From NCBI RefSeq assembly GCF_026012015.1, contig NZ_BRXR01000001.1:4365501-4429500 (forward strand): 64,000 nt of DNA, written 5' to 3'. Position 1 is the first letter of the stretch. Each line of letters begins with the position of its first letter. The position numbers and the translations under genes are program-made. This DNA is from Clostridium omnivorum. Lineage in GTDB: Bacteria; Bacillota; Clostridia; Clostridiales; Clostridiaceae. This document shows positions 42,509-52,313 of the stretch, in pieces. The notes under the pieces were generated by a model. That model searched no databases and had not been told where the DNA came from. It worked only from the letters and a program-made list of their open reading frames with translations.

Positions 42509-43050
42509 TTTTTACAATTGAGCTATTATAATTTTGTAGAAGATGTATAGTTTTATTATAAACTTCTATATTTTTTATGCTTTTAAAATCTATATTTTAA
42601 ATAGCAATATTACTGATAAGTATATTGTTTATTTATGAATATTTATACTAAAGGTTATTATTTATGTTGTTGTAAAAAGGTTCGAGTTTATTGTGTTTAT
42701 ATTTTATTACTTTTATAATATTTAATGCATGTTTTCTTTAAAAGAATAAAATAATGTTAAATGGAGCTTAAATATAGAAAATGTAGTTACTAATTGGTTT
42801 AGTAAAAATCATATTATTATTAATACAAAAAGAGGTAGAAAGAAAATATTAGATCATTATGTTTTTTTAGCAATAAAAACCACAACTAGACTACTATATA
42901 TGAAGGTTATTAGTATTTATTCATAAGAGATCTATTATATAGAGGAAAATTACTTGTTTTTTATAGGCATATTGTGCAATATATTATTGTTGGTTATAAT
43001 TAGAATTCGTTGAAAAGATGATTAAGTAAAATAACTTAAAGGGTGATACT
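42509..43050. other. gene-free AT-rich stretch
   Basis: No gene with a start and ribosome binding site is seen in 540 bp. A stop-free run of about 56 codons without a start (about 42754-42927) encodes NVKWSLNIENVVTNWFSKNH and more, and might be a decayed gene. The 3' end carries the promoter of the pseudouridine synthase gene. Confidence 0.4.
42972..43000 (+). promoter_or_regulatory. promoter of the pseudouridine synthase gene
   Basis: TTGTGC (42972-42977), 17-bp spacer, TATAAT (42995-43000), 50 bp before the start codon. Confidence 0.6.
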
Positions 43051-43761
43051 ATGATTGAAAGATTACAAAAATATATGGCAAAATGCGGGGTAGCATCAAG
43101 AAGAAAATGTGAAGAGATTATAGGAAGCGGGAGAGTGCAAGTTAATGATATAGTAATAACAGAGTTTGGATATAAAGTTGATTTAGAAAAAGATACTGTT
43201 TATGTGGATGGCAAAAAGATAAATTTAGAGGAAAACAAGATATATATAGCATTGAATAAGCCAGTAGGATATTTATCTGCAGTAAAAGATGATAGAGGAA
43301 AGAAAACAATTATTGAATTAGTGGATGTAAAAGAAAGAATATATCCTATTGGTAGATTAGATTATGATACTTCAGGACTAATTTTACTTACTAATGATGG
43401 TGAAATATATAATAGAGTAATTCATCCAAGACAGGAAGTGAATAAGGTATATATAGCAGCAGTAAAAGGTATTCCTTCAAAAGAAGAAATGAAGAGATTT
43501 TCTTATGGAATTGACATTGGAGATTACGTTACAGCTCCTGCCACTATAAAAATTCTTGAAGAAAATTCAAAGGGCTGTAATTTAAAAATTACTATTCACG
43601 AAGGTAAAAATAGACAAGTTAGAAGAATGTGTGCCGCAATAAATCATCCTGTTATAACCCTACAAAGAATATCAATTGGAAATATAAAGCTAGGTGATTT
43701 AAATGTTGGTAGCTATAGATATTTAACAGAAAGTGAAATGAATTATTTATTCAGTTTATAG
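43051..43761 (+). CDS. rluB: rRNA pseudouridine synthase, RluB/RsuA family
   Basis: 236 residues. An N-terminal S4 RNA-binding domain (MIERLQKYMAKCGVASRRKCEEII) is followed by the RsuA-type catalytic domain with GRLDYDTSGLILLTNDG, where the Asp is the catalytic nucleophile, then NKVYIAAVKG and HEGKNRQVRRMCAAI. It converts a uridine of 23S rRNA (RluB) or 16S rRNA (RsuA) to pseudouridine; the Firmicutes context favours RluB. AAAGGGTGAT precedes the ATG. Confidence 0.85.
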   Translation: MIERLQKYMAKCGVASRRKCEEIIGSGRVQVNDIVITEFGYKVDLEKDTVYVDGKKINLEENKIYIALNKPVGYLSAVKDDRGKKTIIELVDVKERIYPIGRLDYDTSGLILLTNDGEIYNRVIHPRQEVNKVYIAAVKGIPSKEEMKRFSYGIDIGDYVTAPATIKILEENSKGCNLKITIHEGKNRQVRRMCAAINHPVITLQRISIGNIKLGDLNVGSYRYLTESEMNYLFSL

Positions 43762-43798
43762 ACTAAACAAATCATACTGTAAAAGGAGGGGGATGTAT

Positions 43799-44356
43799 AT
43801 GTACAAATATGTGGGTGATATAAGCGTACTCTCTCATAATATTATTTTGAAGTATAGCAACAATTTTATATGTGCCGTAGATTGCACTCTTGGAAATGGT
43901 CATGATACAGATTTCTTGGCTAAACATTTTAAGCATGTTTATGCTTTTGATATTCAAGAAATTGCAACAGAAAATTATTTAAAAAATTCCAATAAAAATA
44001 CAGTAGTAATTAATGATTCCCATGATAAAATTCTTCAATATATAAACGAACCTGTAGATTGTTTCATTTATAATCTTGGCTTTCTTCCTGGAGGCGATAA
44101 AAATATTACTACTAAAGCAGTGAGTACTATAAATAGTATAAATGCAGCATTGGAACTACTAACAAATGGCGGAATTATTGCTATTTCGATTTATTGCGGT
44201 CATGCAGAAGGTAAAATTGAAAGAGAAGTTTTACTTGATTTTGCGTCAAATTTGAATAAACATGAGTATGGAGTTATGCTTCATTCATTTTTGAACAGGT
44301 CAAAAGATGCTCCTATGCTACTAATAATAGAGAAAAATAAAGATGAAAGAAATTAA
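43799..44356 (+). CDS. mnmM: tRNA methyltransferase MnmM-like (YtqB family)
   Basis: 185 residues, class I SAM methyltransferase. The SAM loop is VDCTLGNGHDTDFLA, with HVYAFDIQE as the acidic ribose-binding strand and FIYNLGFLPGGDK as motif IV. This is the signature of the YtqB family, recently characterised in Bacillus as MnmM, which methylates nm5s2U at tRNA position 34. AAAGGAGG lies 9 bp before ATG 43799; the ATG at 43793 is too close. It lies 37 bp after the pseudouridine synthase gene, so both may form an RNA-modification unit. Confidence 0.75.
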   Translation: MYKYVGDISVLSHNIILKYSNNFICAVDCTLGNGHDTDFLAKHFKHVYAFDIQEIATENYLKNSNKNTVVINDSHDKILQYINEPVDCFIYNLGFLPGGDKNITTKAVSTINSINAALELLTNGGIIAISIYCGHAEGKIEREVLLDFASNLNKHEYGVMLHSFLNRSKDAPMLLIIEKNKDERN

Positions 44357-44374
44357 CAAAAAATGAAAGCAGTA

Positions 44375-44403
44375 TTGATATATTTTTCAATAGATGATAA
44401 AAT
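44375..44403 (+). promoter_or_regulatory. promoter of the RpiR regulator gene
   Basis: TTGATA (44375-44380), 17 bp, TAAAAT (44398-44403), 52 bp before the start codon. Confidence 0.5.
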
Positions 44404-44455
44404 GAAATAAATAATTCATATTTTTAGTGTTAATGGGGAAAGGATTGAATTTAAT

Positions 44456-45337
44456 ATGGAAGAAAACAAGCAGGACCTGATGAGAACAATACAAATGAAA
44501 TTTCCACGCTTAAGTAAAGGTCAAAAATTAATTGCTGAATACATACTTAAGCATTATGATAAAGCTGCATTTATGACTGCTGCAAAGCTTGGAACCAGTG
44601 TAGGTGTAAGTGAATCCACCGTTGTTAGATTTGCAAACGAATTAGGTTTTAGTGGATATCCTAAACTACAAAAAGCTCTTCAGGAACTTATAAAAAATAA
44701 ATTGACTACAGTTCAAAGAATTGAACTTTCAAATGACTATATAAGTGAAGAAACTGCATTAAAAGGTGTTTTGAAATCTGATATGGAAAATATTAGAGCT
44801 ACACTAGAGAAAATAAATCATAAAACTTTTGAAGAAGTAGTTAATAGTTTTTTCGGTGCCAAAAAGATTTATATTATAGGTTTAAGAAGTTCAACTGCAC
44901 TTGCTGAGTTTCTAGGTTTTTATCTTAATTTAATATTGGACAACGTAAAAATAGTAACATACGGAATAAGTGATATATTCGAGCAAATGATAAATGTTTC
45001 TGAAGATGATGTGGTTATAGGTATCGGTTTTCCACGTTATGCTGCAAGAACTATAGAATCCTTAAGTTTTGCTCAAAGTAGGGGTGCAAAAGTTGTTGCA
45101 ATTACTGACAGCTTACTTTCACCACTTGCATCAAAAGCAGATTATACATTAATAGCACAAAGTAATATGGCGTCCTTTGTAGACTCCCTAGTTGCTCCAA
45201 TGAGTGTAATAAATGCATTGATAATAGCTGTAGGACTTAGAGAAAAAGAAAAAATATCAAATACATTTAATACTTTGGAGGAAATTTGGGAAGAATATCA
45301 AGTGTACTCCTACAAAGATAAAGAGGATGACAAATAA
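44456..45337 (+). CDS. MurR/RpiR family transcriptional regulator
   Basis: 293 residues. The N-terminal HTH (about 15-80) has RLSKGQKLIAEYIL and GTSVGVSESTVVRFANELGFSGYPKLQKAL, the RpiR-type helix-turn-helix. The C-terminal SIS domain (about 115-260) has IYIIGLRSSTALAEFLGFYL, VVIGIGFPRYAARTIESLSFA and VVAITDSLLSPLASKADYTL, which binds a phosphosugar. It normally represses or activates sugar-use genes; no such genes are adjacent, so the target is unknown. GGGGAAAGGA precedes the start. It stands alone with its own promoter and terminator. Confidence 0.85.
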   Translation: MEENKQDLMRTIQMKFPRLSKGQKLIAEYILKHYDKAAFMTAAKLGTSVGVSESTVVRFANELGFSGYPKLQKALQELIKNKLTTVQRIELSNDYISEETALKGVLKSDMENIRATLEKINHKTFEEVVNSFFGAKKIYIIGLRSSTALAEFLGFYLNLILDNVKIVTYGISDIFEQMINVSEDDVVIGIGFPRYAARTIESLSFAQSRGAKVVAITDSLLSPLASKADYTLIAQSNMASFVDSLVAPMSVINALIIAVGLREKEKISNTFNTLEEIWEEYQVYSYKDKEDDK

Positions 45338-45358
45338 CTACATCCTCTTCTTTTTTTT
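45323..45358 (+). terminator. rho-independent terminator overlapping the regulator's stop codon
   Basis: GAGGATG (45323-45329) and CATCCTC (45341-45347) surround the TAA stop codon and are followed by TTCTTTTTTTT. Confidence 0.8.
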
Positions 45359-45390
45359 AAATTTACTTGTTCTTCGATAAAAAAATACCT

Positions 45391-45483
45391 CCTTCTTTTT
45401 TAAAATAGTTAGAAAAATAAATTTTTTTAAAAAAATTTAAAAAAAAGAAGGAATATTGCAATTTGCATAGAATATATTATACT
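45391..45483 (+). promoter_or_regulatory. gdhA promoter with A/T tracts upstream
   Basis: TTGCAA (45456-45461) and TATACT (45478-45483) are 16 bp apart. Just upstream lies a run of alternating A and T tracts (AAATTTTTTTAAAAAAATTT and CCTTCTTTTTT / AAAAAAGAAGG arms) that could bend DNA or act as an UP element; the arms at 45391-45401 and 45441-45451 are complementary. Confidence 0.6.
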
Positions 45484-45531
45484 GTAAAAGAAACTTAAGC
45501 TTCATTGCTTTTAAGTAAATGAAATTATTAA

Positions 45532-46917
<1,386 letters not shown>

Positions 46918-46929
46918 TTAGTATTTATA

Positions 46930-46957
46930 AGAGAACCCAAATAGGGTTCTCTTTTTT
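46930..46957 (+). terminator. rho-independent terminator after gdhA
   Basis: GAGAACCC (46931-46938) and GGGTTCTC (46944-46951) followed by T6. Confidence 0.9.
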
Positions 46958-47072
46958 AGTTTATAAATAATTTTAAAAATGACATATATATTTCAATTTA
47001 GTATAATTAATAGTTGAATAAATTAGTCTATTATATTAAATTATAATAGTAAGAATTAAAGGTGGTGAAAAT

Positions 47073-48302
47073 GTGGCAACAGTAGTTGTTATTGGTGGTG
47101 GACCTGCAGGCATTATGGCTGCAATTGCAGCATCAGATAAAAATAAAGTTATTCTACTCGAGAGAAATGAAAAAATTGGTAAAAAATTATTTATTACAGG
47201 GAAAGGCCGTTGTAATATAACTAATTCAAAGGACATTGGAGACTTTTTTGAGTATATTCCTGGAAATCCGCATTTTTTATATAGTTCACTATATACTTTT
47301 ACAAATGAGGACGCTATGAATATGCTAAGTAAGTTAGGGGTAAAACTAAAAGTGGAAAGAGGGGGAAGGGTATTTCCTGAATCAGACAAGTCTTCTGATA
47401 TAATTTCTGCTTTTAAAGATGAGCTGTGTAATAGAAAAGTAGATATACGACTAAATTCAAGAGTAAAAAAAATAATACATAGTAATAAACATATTGAATC
47501 TGTAGTTCTTGAAGACAATTCTAAAGTCGAAGGTGACTATTTTATTCTTTGTACAGGAGGTGTATCTTACCCAAGAACAGGTTCTACTGGTGATGGGCTT
47601 AAATTTGCAAAAGAATTAGGCCATAACATTGTACCTGTAAAACCTTCTTTAGTCCCAATTGAAATTGATGACGACTGGCTTTTAGACCTTCAAGGGTTAT
47701 CTTTAAAAAACGTTGAACTTAAAATTAAAACTGAAGAGAATAAAGTACTTTTTTCAGACTTTGGTGAAATGCTTTTTACTCACTTTGGTATTTCCGGCCC
47801 TATTGTTTTAAGTGCAAGTAGGGTTGTGCAACATAAACAAGATTTATTTGCAGTAATAAATTTAAAACCAGCAATTACTACAGAAGAACTAGATAAAAGA
47901 ATTCAAGATGAATTTAGCAAAAACATAAATAGAGATTTTAAAAACTCTTTAGATGATTTGTTGCCTAGAAAAATAATTAATACCGTAGTTAAACTTTCAA
48001 ATATTGATGGCGACAAAAAGGTTAACTTAATTACTAGGGATGAGAGAAAAAACCTCGTAAATCTTCTTCAGAATCTTACGCTGCATATAAAAGGACTTAG
48101 ACCAGTGGAAGAAGCAATTGTTACGGCTGGAGGAATTAATGTAAAAGAAATAAATCCATCTACTATGTGTTCTAAAATAGTAGATAATTTATACTTTGCT
48201 GGTGAAGTGATTGATGTAGATGCATATACTGGAGGCTATAATATACAAATAGCTATGTCAACTGGATATCTAGCAGGAAAAAAGATTAGTGAGCAGGAGT
48301 AG
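47073..48302 (+). CDS. HI0933/BaiN-family flavoprotein (NAD(P)/FAD-dependent)
   Basis: 409 residues, FAD flavoprotein of the HI0933 (YhiN/BaiN) family. The N-terminus TVVVIGGGPAGIMAAIAAS is the FAD-binding dinucleotide motif; GKGRCNITNS, GGVSYPRTGSTGDG, and TAGGINVKEINPSTM with LYFAGEVIDVDAYTGGYNIQIAMSTG are the family-specific parts. The biochemical role is poorly known; BaiN was proposed in bile-acid reduction and other members look like general reductases. GTG start behind AAAGGTGGTG. It lies 125 bp before cmk, and a TATAAT at 47002-47007 may be its promoter. Confidence 0.85.
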   Translation: MATVVVIGGGPAGIMAAIAASDKNKVILLERNEKIGKKLFITGKGRCNITNSKDIGDFFEYIPGNPHFLYSSLYTFTNEDAMNMLSKLGVKLKVERGGRVFPESDKSSDIISAFKDELCNRKVDIRLNSRVKKIIHSNKHIESVVLEDNSKVEGDYFILCTGGVSYPRTGSTGDGLKFAKELGHNIVPVKPSLVPIEIDDDWLLDLQGLSLKNVELKIKTEENKVLFSDFGEMLFTHFGISGPIVLSASRVVQHKQDLFAVINLKPAITTEELDKRIQDEFSKNINRDFKNSLDDLLPRKIINTVVKLSNIDGDKKVNLITRDERKNLVNLLQNLTLHIKGLRPVEEAIVTAGGINVKEINPSTMCSKIVDNLYFAGEVIDVDAYTGGYNIQIAMSTGYLAGKKISEQE

Positions 48303-48427
48303 TTTTACATATACTTGTAAAACCTTAGTCAGTAAATAGAGGATTTTAAAGGTTTTTATAGAATATAACAGTATATTGTTCATAATCATTTTAATGTTTA
48401 TTTGACAATCAGAAAGGCGGAATAAAA

Positions 48428-49099
48428 TTGAAAATCAATGTTGCAATAGATGGACCTGCAGGGGCTGGTAAGAGCACAATAGCAAAAATACTTGCTGCTA
48501 GATTTAACTTAATGTACATAAATACAGGTTCTATGTATAGAGCTGTTACTTTATATGCACTAGAAAATAAGATCGTTCCAGAAAATATATCTGAAATATG
48601 CAGTCTACTACATAATCTTGATATGCACTTTCAAGGTGATAATCTAATTGTTAATGCAGAAGACATAACAGATAAATTAACAATACCATATATAAGTCAA
48701 AATGTATCAAGTTATGCAGCAATACCAGAAGTAAGGGAAAGATTAGTTGAATTACAAAGAAATATTGCAAAAAAATATGATGTTGTAATGGATGGAAGAG
48801 ATATAGGTACTGTAGTTCTTAAAGATGCTTCATTTAAGTTTTTTTTAACAGCTGCTCCAGAAGAAAGAGCAAAGAGACGTTATGAAGAGCTATTAAATAA
48901 AGGTATTGAAGTTAATTATCAAGATATATTAAATGACATTATTAAAAGGGACTATATGGATTCTCACAGAGAAGTTGATCCTCTAAGAAAAGCTGAGGAT
49001 GCAATAGAGATAGATTCTTCATTTCTATCAATAGAAGAAGTGGTGGATGAGATGTCTAAGATAATTAATAGAGCAATAAGTGAAGGAAGTGAAATGTAA
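48428..49099 (+). CDS. cmk: cytidylate kinase
   Basis: 223 residues. The P-loop is DGPAGAGKSTIAKILA, followed by YINTGSMYRAVTL, MDGRDIGTVVL, FFLTAAPEERAKRRYEEL and RDYMDSHREVDPLRKAEDA, all diagnostic of bacterial CMP/dCMP kinase. TTG start with GAAAGGCGG upstream. It converts CMP/dCMP to the diphosphates. The order cmk then ispH-S1 is a conserved clostridial arrangement. Confidence 0.93.
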   Translation: MKINVAIDGPAGAGKSTIAKILAARFNLMYINTGSMYRAVTLYALENKIVPENISEICSLLHNLDMHFQGDNLIVNAEDITDKLTIPYISQNVSSYAAIPEVRERLVELQRNIAKKYDVVMDGRDIGTVVLKDASFKFFLTAAPEERAKRRYEELLNKGIEVNYQDILNDIIKRDYMDSHREVDPLRKAEDAIEIDSSFLSIEEVVDEMSKIINRAISEGSEM

Positions 49100-49101
49100 G
49101 A

Positions 49102-49117
49102 CTTTGGGTAACCAAAG
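49102..49117 (+). promoter_or_regulatory. GNRA-tetraloop hairpin before ispH-S1
   Basis: CTTTGG (49102-49107), loop GTAA, CCAAAG (49112-49117): a perfect 6-bp stem capped by a GUAA tetraloop, ending 11 nt before the ATG. It occupies the place where a ribosome binding site should be, and no Shine-Dalgarno sequence is present. Confidence 0.55.
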
Positions 49118-49128
49118 TTAGCTATATT

Positions 49129-51039
49129 ATGGAAGTAATTTTGGCAGAAAAAGCTGGATTTTGTTTTGGTGTAAAAAGAGCTGTAGATGAGGCTGTAAAA
49201 GTAAAAGAAAAATATAATAAAAAAATATATACACTTGGACCACTAATTCATAACAAAGATGTAGTTGAGTATTTAAAAGAGAAGGAGATCTTTCCAATAG
49301 AAATTAATGACATAAATGCTTTAACAGAAGGTGACGTTGTTATAATTAGATCTCATGGGGTAACTCCTGAGACTTTTAAATTGCTAGAGGACAAAAATAT
49401 TATAGTAGTTAATGCTACATGTCCCTATGTTTCAAATATACAGCAAAAGGTAAAAAAATACTATGATTTAGGGTACAGTGTTATTATTATAGGTGACTCA
49501 AATCATCCGGAGGTAATAGGTATCAATGGATGGTGTGAAAATAAGGCAATAATTGCGAAGTCTGGAGAGGAACTTAAAGAAATACCTAAAAAAGTTTGCG
49601 TAGTATCTCAAACTACAGAAAAACAACAAAATTGGGAAAGTGTTCTTAGCGAAATAACAAAAACTGCAAAAGAAATAATTGCATTTAATACGATATGTAG
49701 TGCCACTGAGACTCGTCAGAAGTCAGCAGAAGAATTGTCTAAAGTTGTTGATGTTATGATAGTAATAGGTGGATATAATAGTTCAAATACTACAAAATTG
49801 TTTGAAATATGCAAGTCAAATTGCAGTAAAACTATCCATGTAGAAAATGTAAGTCAAATACCAAAAACTTTACTTCACAGTAAAGTAAATTTAAAAATTG
49901 GTGTTACTGCTGGAGCATCAACACCTGATTGGATAATAAAGGAGGCTATTTTAGAAATGAGTGATCAAGAACTAAATTTCAATGAACAACAAGCTTTTAT
50001 GGATCAAAATGATGTATCAATTTCTGTTGGCAAAATTATTAAAGGCGAGGTTATATCAGTTAACGAAAAAGAAGCTTTCGTTAATATAGGATATAAAGCT
50101 GATGGTTATCTACCAAAAAATGAAGTGACAAAAGATGAAAACGTGAAGTTAACCGATATTTTAAATAAAGGTGATGTAATTGAAGTAAAAGTTATTAGTA
50201 GAAAGAATGAAGATGGCTATGTAGTGCTTTCAAGAGTTGAACTTGAAAGAATGCATACATTTGAATTTTTAAAAGATTGTTTTGAAAACAAAAAAACTAT
50301 AAATGTAGTTATAAAGGAATCTCTTAAAGGTGGAGTTATAGCATCATATAAAGGAATAAGAGTGTTTATTCCTGCTTCACATTTAGAACTTCATCATGTA
50401 AATGACTTAAGTAAATACATTGGAAAAGAAGTTGAAATACAAATTATTGAGTTCAGTGAACAAACAAGAAATACAAGAATTGTTGGTTCTAGAAGAGAAA
50501 TGCTTACTGCAGCTCAACTTGATAAAGAGGAAGCAGCATGGAGCACAATAAATAAAGGTGATGTTGTAGAGGGTGAAGTTAAAAGACTTACAGCCTTTGG
50601 AGCTTTTGTGGATGTTAAAGGAATAGATGGTCTTCTCCATGTATCAGAAATATCCTGGGGAAGAATTAATAAACCTTCTGACGTACTAAAGCCAGGAGAT
50701 ATAATTAAAGTTATGATTCTAGATTTAGATAAGGAAACAAAAAAACTATCACTAAGTATTAAAAAGTTAGCAGAAAACCCATGGATAGATGTTGATGCTA
50801 AATATCCAGTAGGAAGTATAGTACTTGGAAAAGTTGTTAGATTTGCTGATTTTGGAGCATTTGTTGAATTAGAACCAGGTGTTGATGCTTTAGTTCATAT
50901 ATCACAAATTAGTAATGAGAAAATTAAACATCCAAGCGATGTATTACAAGTAGGTCAATCAGTTAAAGCTAAAATAACTGATGTAAATAAGGAAGGAAAA
51001 AAGATAGGCTTAAGTATTAGAGCAGTTGATGAAATTTAA
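49129..51039 (+). CDS. ispH: IspH (HMBPP reductase) fused to ribosomal protein S1
   Basis: 636-residue fusion known from clostridia. Residues 1-275 are IspH, the last enzyme of the MEP isoprenoid pathway, with a [4Fe-4S] cluster held by Cys12 (GFCFGV), Cys98 (ATCPYVSN) and Cys190 (CSATETRQ); RSHGVTPE is also present. Residues about 295-636 carry four S1 RNA-binding motifs; the third and fourth are the best conserved (TAFGAFVDVKGIDGLLHVSE and FADFGAFVELEPGVDALVHI). It links a metabolic enzyme to ribosome or mRNA binding. The start has no Shine-Dalgarno; a tetraloop hairpin lies just upstream. Confidence 0.92.
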   Translation: MEVILAEKAGFCFGVKRAVDEAVKVKEKYNKKIYTLGPLIHNKDVVEYLKEKEIFPIEINDINALTEGDVVIIRSHGVTPETFKLLEDKNIIVVNATCPYVSNIQQKVKKYYDLGYSVIIIGDSNHPEVIGINGWCENKAIIAKSGEELKEIPKKVCVVSQTTEKQQNWESVLSEITKTAKEIIAFNTICSATETRQKSAEELSKVVDVMIVIGGYNSSNTTKLFEICKSNCSKTIHVENVSQIPKTLLHSKVNLKIGVTAGASTPDWIIKEAILEMSDQELNFNEQQAFMDQNDVSISVGKIIKGEVISVNEKEAFVNIGYKADGYLPKNEVTKDENVKLTDILNKGDVIEVKVISRKNEDGYVVLSRVELERMHTFEFLKDCFENKKTINVVIKESLKGGVIASYKGIRVFIPASHLELHHVNDLSKYIGKEVEIQIIEFSEQTRNTRIVGSRREMLTAAQLDKEEAAWSTINKGDVVEGEVKRLTAFGAFVDVKGIDGLLHVSEISWGRINKPSDVLKPGDIIKVMILDLDKETKKLSLSIKKLAENPWIDVDAKYPVGSIVLGKVVRFADFGAFVELEPGVDALVHISQISNEKIKHPSDVLQVGQSVKAKITDVNKEGKKIGLSIRAVDEI

Positions 51040-51050
51040 TTTGGACCTAA

Positions 51051-51078
51051 AAGGAAATGCAAAGCATTTCCTTCTTTT
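51051..51078 (+). terminator. rho-independent terminator after ispH-S1
   Basis: AAGGAAATGC (51051-51060), loop AAA, GCATTTCCTT (51064-51073), then CTTTTT. Confidence 0.9.
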
Positions 51079-51198
51079 TATATTTTGCACATTAATTTAT
51101 ATCTCCATATTATAGGTTTTATCCATAGCTATAGCTAAAAGAGTAATAAATATCAAAATATTTAATATAATTTAATAGCTAAGTTTATGGAGGGTACT

Positions 51199-52263
51199 AT
51201 GGATAGCTTAAGTAGTATATTACGCAGCAATGAATTAGACGAAAAAGAATATATAATTTTACAAGAGATACTTAAAAACTACGATTTTATAGTAATTGAA
51301 ATTCAAAAAGTTAGAAGTGCCTATAAAGTGGTTACTACTTCAGGATGCTACTGTCTAAAAAAAATGAAACACGGTAAGTATAAGGTCAAGAATGGATATA
51401 TACTAGTGCAGCAATTAAATAAAAATAATTTTATGAATGTTGCTAAATATATTAAAGATAAAAACGGAAATTTATACGTAAACTACAATAGATATATTTT
51501 TTATGTTACTGAATGGATAGATGGAGACGAATGTGATTTAAAGAGTATGAAAGAGGCTTTGAATTGTGTAAAGCTTCTTGCTAAATTTCATATTGCATCG
51601 CAAAAAGTAGATGTTGAAAAGCTAAAAATAAGAAACAATTTAAAAAATTGGCCTAAAATATTTACTGACAGCTTAAATGAAATGGCGAATTATAAAAAGC
51701 TTATTGAAAAAAAGGTTCTTAAAACAGACTTTGACATTAAATACGGAGAATATATTGATAAATTCTATAACAGGGGAATAGTATCTATAAATATACTAAA
51801 TAAATCTGACTACTATAAAATATCAAGGGACGCAAACATAAATAAAACTATATGCCACGATAGTTTTTATTATCAAAATATATTATGTAAAGATGGTAAC
51901 TATTTTTTGGTGGATCTTGATAGTATTATAATTGATTTACAAATAAATGATTTAGGGAAACTCCTTAGAAGGTTAATGACAAAAAAAGAATACTTATGGG
52001 ATTTTCAGTCAGCTAGGGAGATAATCAACGCATATTCCAATATAAATCCACTGAGTGCAGGGGAACTTACAGCAATGTTAGCACTTATTATTTTCCCTCA
52101 TAAGTTTTGGAAGCTTGGTAAAAAAAGATACATAAAACACAAGAATTGGAGTGAATTTAAATATTCAAGCAAGTTAGATAAAATAATTGAACATTGTGAA
52201 CTACAAGATTTATTTATTGATGATTATCTTACTTATATATATGAATTAAAAGCTAAAGAATAA
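51199..52263 (+). CDS. CotS-family spore coat protein (kinase-like fold)
   Basis: 354 residues of the CotS/CotI kinase-like family that associates with the spore coat in Bacillus and Clostridium. The kinase-fold landmarks are a Lys in YCLKKMKHGKYKV, FYVTEWIDGDECD, a catalytic-loop-like TICHDSFYYQNILCKDG and FLVDLDSIIIDLQINDLGKLLRR. GGAGGG lies five bases before ATG 51199; the earlier ATG at 51187 is inside it. Sporulation control (sigma-E or sigma-K) is expected but no clear promoter is read. Confidence 0.75.
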   Translation: MDSLSSILRSNELDEKEYIILQEILKNYDFIVIEIQKVRSAYKVVTTSGCYCLKKMKHGKYKVKNGYILVQQLNKNNFMNVAKYIKDKNGNLYVNYNRYIFYVTEWIDGDECDLKSMKEALNCVKLLAKFHIASQKVDVEKLKIRNNLKNWPKIFTDSLNEMANYKKLIEKKVLKTDFDIKYGEYIDKFYNRGIVSINILNKSDYYKISRDANINKTICHDSFYYQNILCKDGNYFLVDLDSIIIDLQINDLGKLLRRLMTKKEYLWDFQSAREIINAYSNINPLSAGELTAMLALIIFPHKFWKLGKKRYIKHKNWSEFKYSSKLDKIIEHCELQDLFIDDYLTYIYELKAKE

Positions 52264-52313
52264 ATTATTTAAGTTATTTGAAGATTTTAGTTAATATGAT
52301 TAAATGGTGATTA

